From: Pycnopodia helianthoides
Taxonomy: Eukaryota; Echinodermata; Asteroidea; Forcipulatida; Asteriidae
DNA: 64,000 bases
Direction: 5' to 3'
Assembly (NCBI GenBank): GCA_032158295.1
Contig: CM063244.1
Span: 7,996,597-8,060,596, forward strand
Both the position numbers and the translations under genes were made by a program. Shown in pieces: positions 59,216 to 64,000 of the stretch. The notes under the pieces are model-generated. The model was not told the origin of the DNA. It did not search any database and saw nothing but the letters and a program-made list of their open reading frames with translations. Positions within the stretch are counted from its first letter, which is position 1, and each line of letters starts with the position of its first letter.

Positions 59216-59782
59216 AACCACAAATCACAGCCACTTCTCCCTCACTCCAACCAAATATAAACATTGAATTTGATTTTGAAGGAGTTATCGATTTTAAGTT
59301 TAAGCATTTAGAGAGTATAGGTACCGGTACGTCTGTTCACGTTTGATGATACCCTGCAGAGGTTTAAACAGTCGCTGACATTCCTTATTCTAAAATATCA
59401 CTTGGAATGTTTCCCTTTTTTTTTATTTAAATAGCTAAAAGTGTTTCCTTCTTTGGCCGATCGTTGTAAATTGAAGTTATACGAGGACTATAATTATGCT
59501 ATTTTGACACTTTCTTCGATACTGATTGGATAAGCCGTAATGGAAAGTATCGATTCTTGTGTGACAGGCGAGAGAGAGACGCGGACTCAAGTAACTCGCC
59601 ACGGATTGTGAAACACCTCCTATAAGCGATTTAGGAACTAGTAGTTGGATTATTGTGACAAATATAGCTAGCGAGTTGTCAGAGACGGTTGTATTCTGTC
59701 CAAACATGTCTTTGTATATTATTTCTTTGTTTCAACGTTTAAATTATTTATTTTCTCGACAACCTATACTCTCCTTGATTAC

Positions 59783-60176
59783 TTAAAGGAACATTACAGA
59801 ATTGGTACGAAAAAAACTTGTAAAATATACTTTTTGATCACAGATTTACATCAAACTTACACGGTCTAATGATGATGATGGTAGAAAACATCCCTTGAAA
59901 TAATTCTGTCTGAAATGCCATATTTAATGAGAAATGAATAAACGAATTTTCCGATTGGAGTTTATCGCCCAGTGAGCGTTTTATTCATTTGTTGAATCTA
60001 TATGATTGCATGCAAATGTTTAATCGGTTTTTCACTATTTTCTCGTGACCCAGATGGCCGATCGATCTCAAACTTCTACAGGTTTGTCAGTTTATGTATA
60101 TGGTAGATTACATAAAGTGCTTACACTGCCAGCAACTGTTTTGTTGGCAAAAACCAATTCTGTAATGTCCCTTTAA
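59783..60176 (-). mobile_element. Family-1 element, copy 10
   Basis: TTAA at both ends. Shares the copy-7 variants. Confidence 0.93.
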
Positions 60177-60348
60177 CCCTCCCCCATTGTTCGCAGCTAT
60201 TGCACAACTATAATGGCAAGTGAAGTTAAGTAAGTTTTAAAAGTTCAACTCACACAAATCGTTGGTCACAAAAAGAACGAATCATGGAAAATTTAGCATA
60301 AACGTTCATAATTCATTGAATCTAATGCAGACTATTGCTCAGTATCAG

Positions 60349-60500
60349 GGGCGACGTAGCCAGGACTTTTTCGATGGTGGGGGGGGGGGGACACAGGGGG
60401 GGGGGCATTACTTTCTAGTTGGGGGAGGGGAATGGGTTTTTCAGTGATGGTGGGGGGGGGGAGGGGTCATGCTTTTATCTTGGGAGGGGGTGCTGCAGGG
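60349..60500. repeat. G-rich stretch with hAT-like end
   Basis: 'caggggcgacgtagccagga' is followed by repeated G runs ('ggtgggggggggg', 'cagggggggggg'). It resembles one end of the CAGTGGCG elements; the other end is not found. Confidence 0.45.
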
Positions 60501-60566
60501 GGCCACCATCCTCTTATATTCTTGGCATTTTGTGGCTGCGATAGTGATCCCGATCGTACGGAGCTT

Positions 60567-60942
60567 TTAAAGGAACATTACAGAATTGGTAATTGTAAAA
60601 TATACTTTTGATCACAGATTTACATAAAACTTACACGGTCTAATGATGATGATAGTAGAAAACATTCCTAGAAATATTTATGTCGGAAATGCCATATTTG
60701 ATGAGAGATAAACCAAACTAATTTCCGATTGGAGTTTATCGCTCATGAGCGTTTTATTCATGCATTGTATAACACATGCAAATTTGTGATCGGTTTTGCA
60801 CTATTTTCTCGTGACCCAGATGGCCGATCGATCTCAAACTTCTACAGGTTTGTCAGTTTATGTATATGGTGGATTATATAAAGTGCTTACACTGCCAGCA
60901 ACTGTTTTGTTAGCAAAAATCAATTCTGTAATGTTCCTTTAA
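60567..60942 (-). mobile_element. Family-1 element, copy 11 (short subfamily)
   Basis: TTAA at both ends, 376 bp. Sister of copy 6. Confidence 0.93.
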
Positions 60943-63563
60943 GGGGACATAGGTTGGAAAAAAACCTGGAAACAAATTTTCGTTCGAACGAAAAAAATCT
61001 TTGTTTCGAACGAAACTAATCTTCGTTCGAAATATTCACAAACCCGCAGCGCGCGCACGTGCCTGCATAAAGACACAGCCGGCGTTGTTAAAGCATTTTC
61101 TCGAATGTGGCGACAGAGCAAACCAAAGACTTCTCTTTGTTCCCCCTGTGGTAAACTTCGATTTGTTTTTCTCATTTTGGACAGTTTTTTTTATACGCAA
61201 AATCGACTTATGTCAAATCACCCACAGATCCTTCTGTTGAATTCCTCAGTGTTCAACAGGTACCCGGTAGACAATCTCAAGCACAAACTACTTTCAATCA
61301 GAGGCCATAATACACCAACGCCTTATCAACATCTTTCTAAAAATCATGAAGTCTCTTGATGTATTTTCAGTTATAAACCTTTTACCCTTAAACGACTGAA
61401 ACTTAATTTCCCGTGAGATTCTCCCGAGAGAAATAAATTCCCCGAAGCCAATATTTGTGTAAGAGTTTCCCGCTGTCTGAGCCAGCCAAAACGCCGTGAA
61501 TTTCTATCATTTAACAATTTAATTGGATTTGTCCTTCACTTGTTTGGTTATTACAAAGCTTGTTAAAACTCTGTCCGAGTATATGGGTAAAAATCCATCG
61601 ACGATCCCACGACCTGTGCCGTCTAAAAGCGTCGATGCAGCAGTTTTTGTTCGACATATATTTCAATCAAACTTGCATCCCCTCCTCAAAAAAAAGAAAT
61701 ACTATAAAAATCCCCCAAACCTCAACATATTACCTTAAATATGAAGTATTCATCATTGTTTTGTGATTTTGTTGTCAGTTGTTGTTGTAAATTTTTTGTG
61801 GATAAGTGAATCGATTCTCTTCTCTATAGTTTACTAAAAACACACCATGCAAACAAACCGCGAATTTTTTCATCAATTTCGGATATCACGTTTCAATAAG
61901 GAGAACAAATCGGGAATAGTTTATTCCCAGAATGGGACCACGTTCATCTCGGACTTATTTCAACTGTCGTGGAAATTGAAATAAGCAAAAGTGATATGTG
62001 GGGATTGCGAGTGATATTACTTTAACTTTGACAGTATTTCAGATTGGAAAATTCCCTGCGGGATATTGGACTGGTATGAACTTTATATGATTAGTGATTC
62101 TTCAGATTGATTGAAACTTATCATATTTGTTTCGATTATGCGTCGATCTTCTTCATCTTTAAAACTTACGATGAAAAAATATTTGCCATGAGACGGAAAT
62201 ATATTTTGTTTTTGAGGAAGCAACCGTTTATTATCTTTACTGGTATTCTATTTTAGTCATTTGACTTTAAAGGCAGAAGATAGAACATTAAAAAAAACGT
62301 GTTGCTTACTTTTGTAACAAGATTTACTGTGAGATTGTTTTAAATTGATTTAATAAAAACTTGTTTAATATTGATATCATAAAAAAACAGTCATCATTAA
62401 CGTGTCTTGACTAATCATAGGAACCGAAATCGATTGTACACAACCGAGGCGTCCACTAGCCTACTGAGACAAAAAAACAGCTTGTTATTTAAAAATGGAA
62501 CAATTTATCTCAAACGTCTGACAAAATAAAAAACACCTCTGTTGTGGAAACAAAGACGAATTCAGGTACAAAAAAAAACATCACCGTTGCATCTTTAACG
62601 TCAACATAGCATGATCGAGGAGATGAAAACAATGTAGATCGGCTGCTTGTTTCAACACGGACGCGGCTTCTTTGATTTCCGGTTCTTGTGTACATTGCAC
62701 CCCGAAGGGCAGCCAAGCACTTCACTCTCCAGGGGAGGGGACGAGATTCACGCAATTACGAAGATGAGTCGAGACCCTCCACTCGCCTCCTCGACGGTAA
62801 CCCCGCCCCTGAAGTCCTCTCTCCTCCTCCTCTCCAATGTGGTGTGGAGATTTAAAGTGACGAGAGGATTGACATTTTCAATTAAATAACACGGCAGCGC
62901 TTTGGGAGACTTTCGGTTCAACAACATGGATTATAGATTGGTTTTTGTAAACTTAAAGCTGATTGATTGCCCAAATTGTCAGTATAAGTCACATGTGAAA
63001 GTTTCAGCCGAATACATTGTCTATTACTTGTTGCGAAAAAAAAAAAACTGTCGACATATTTTCATCAAGAACGTCGAACCCATCCCCGTTTAGTGAGGTG
63101 ACGCGGGTACCAACCGCATCTCCGGCCGCAGCATTCACAAACGGACACCACGGAAATTTGAATCTCCAAAACTCGCCTCGTGGAAAAAAACGCAGGGTGG
63201 GGGGAAACCTTACCCGAAGAGTTGATTTCCGCATCGGTACCACCGAGGCCTGGGGTTTGTATAACTTCCCCTCCGTCCGTGTATAATTTCTCTCCCTACG
63301 GCTGTCCCATTAAAGACAAGTTTCAGACTTGGGTATGTTGCAATTCTTGCTAAGGTTATGTTGCGAACCTTAAAAACCGACTTGGACCAATAATGTCCGA
63401 CAACTGATCAGATCATTGTGCCCGACAGTTTGTTGGACCGACCCATTTTGCCACACGTGTCCACCCCACCCCCCCCCCCCCAACAAAGTATAAAATAAAA
63501 CATTAATTCCCACTCATTGCGCCGGACAAACCATTACGTCAAACCCATTGTGTCGAACGTACT
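60943..63563. other. About 2.6 kb without a gene
   Basis: A GTTCGAACGAA-type palindromic repeat ('cgttcgaacgaaa', 'ttcgaacgaaacta') lies at about 60980-61030. The family-4 remnant is at 62928-63185 and a C run at about 63470-63480. Frames overlap on both strands without splice support. Confidence 0.4.
62928..63185 (+). mobile_element. Family-4 element, copy c (ends lost)
   Basis: It starts at 'tatagattggtttttg' and runs through 'cacatgtgaaagtttcag', 'attcacaaacggacacc' and 'gaatctccaaaactcgcct'. Terminal TTAA ends are not visible. Confidence 0.7.
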
Positions 63564-63866
63564 TTAAAGACACTGGACACCTTTGGTAATTGTCAAAGAC
63601 CAGTCTTCTCACTTGGTGTATCTCAACATATGCACAAAATAACAAACCTGTGAAAATTTGAACTCAATTGGTCGTCAAAGTTGCGAGATAATTATGCAAG
63701 AAAAAACACCCTTTCCACACGAAGTTGTGTGCTTTCAGATGCTTGATTTCGAGACCTCATCGACGTGAGGTCTCAAAATCAATTCAAATATTTTACTGAG
63801 AATTTACTTCTTTCTCAAAAACTACGTTACTTCAGAGGGAGCCGTTTCTCACAATGTTTTATACTA
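63564..63866 (+). mobile_element. Family-2 element, copy C (right end lost)
   Basis: TTAA at 63564-63567. It matches copy B up to 'gttttatacta' and then breaks off 17 bp before the family-4 element. The palindrome is changed to CCTCATCGACGTGAGG. Confidence 0.9.
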
Positions 63867-63882
63867 GGCATCTCTAGGGAAA

Positions 63883-64000
63883 TTAAAGGTAAGTTCATAG
63901 ATTTGGTTTTGTCAACATAATGCTTATTTATAGACAAAAGAAAGATACAATAAATTCACATGTTTCAGCTGAATACAGTGTCTACTTGTTGTGAGAAAAC
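63883..64000 (+). mobile_element. Family-4 element, copy d (runs off window)
   Basis: TTAA at 63883-63886, then 'aggtaagttcatagatttgg' and 'cagtgtctacttgttg'. The rest lies outside. Confidence 0.75.

Larger units (their letters stand above)
58477..59782. other. No firm gene; two inverted elements
   Basis: It holds the CCGTAG array element and the inverted element at 59068-59215. A short + frame at 58696-58911 (MLFITSRDSWIKRIGKNAKI follows its start) has no support. Confidence 0.4.

Overview
The window looks like animal nuclear DNA: AT-rich, split genes with GT/AG introns, tRNA-derived SINEs, many miniature inverted-repeat transposons, no operons and few long reading frames. The repeat families (TTAA-flanked miniature elements and a fold-back element whose arms read 'gctctatgaaattgggccc') and an arylsulfatase B/I/J-type gene suggest an echinoderm, probably a sea star. 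That placement is inference from general familiarity, not from a database search.

Layout. (1) 1-4.95 kb: the last four exons of an arylsulfatase gene on the + strand; the 5' part lies outside the window. (2) 5-11 kb: the last four exons I can see of a minus-strand gene I do not recognise (10929 to 7596). Their phases join perfectly into about 178 residues. A possible small + strand exon lies at 6664-6797. (3) 11-19 kb: no firm gene; miniature elements, a long GGT array and possible regulatory DNA. (4) 19.9-22.1 kb: a minus-strand two-exon candidate gene for a secreted protein of about 222 residues, with signal peptide, basic cleavage-like sites and a six-cysteine tail. It appears undescribed. 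(5) 22-48 kb: mostly non-coding, with G-rich minisatellites, a telomere-like minisatellite, a hAT-type miniature element with an 8-bp target duplication, nested elements, a tandem duplication and weak first-exon/promoter candidates near 41.0 and 47.8 kb. (6) 48.5-61 kb: seven TTAA-flanked elements of one family packed around the last two exons of a minus-strand CYP4-like cytochrome P450, whose stop codon lies in the target site of a related element. (7) 61-64 kb: more repeats.

The main theme outside the genes is a group of TTAA-flanked non-autonomous elements (families 1, 2 and 4 below) with similar ends (TTAAAGN..., inner TTGGT). Family 1 alone has eleven copies here. They carry datable events: a nested insertion, an in-window empty site, subfamilies and a hybrid element. 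The genes do not form a visible pathway; they seem to be unrelated neighbours. Exon boundaries were read by eye from splice signals and phase, so single exons outside the four main genes are tentative.
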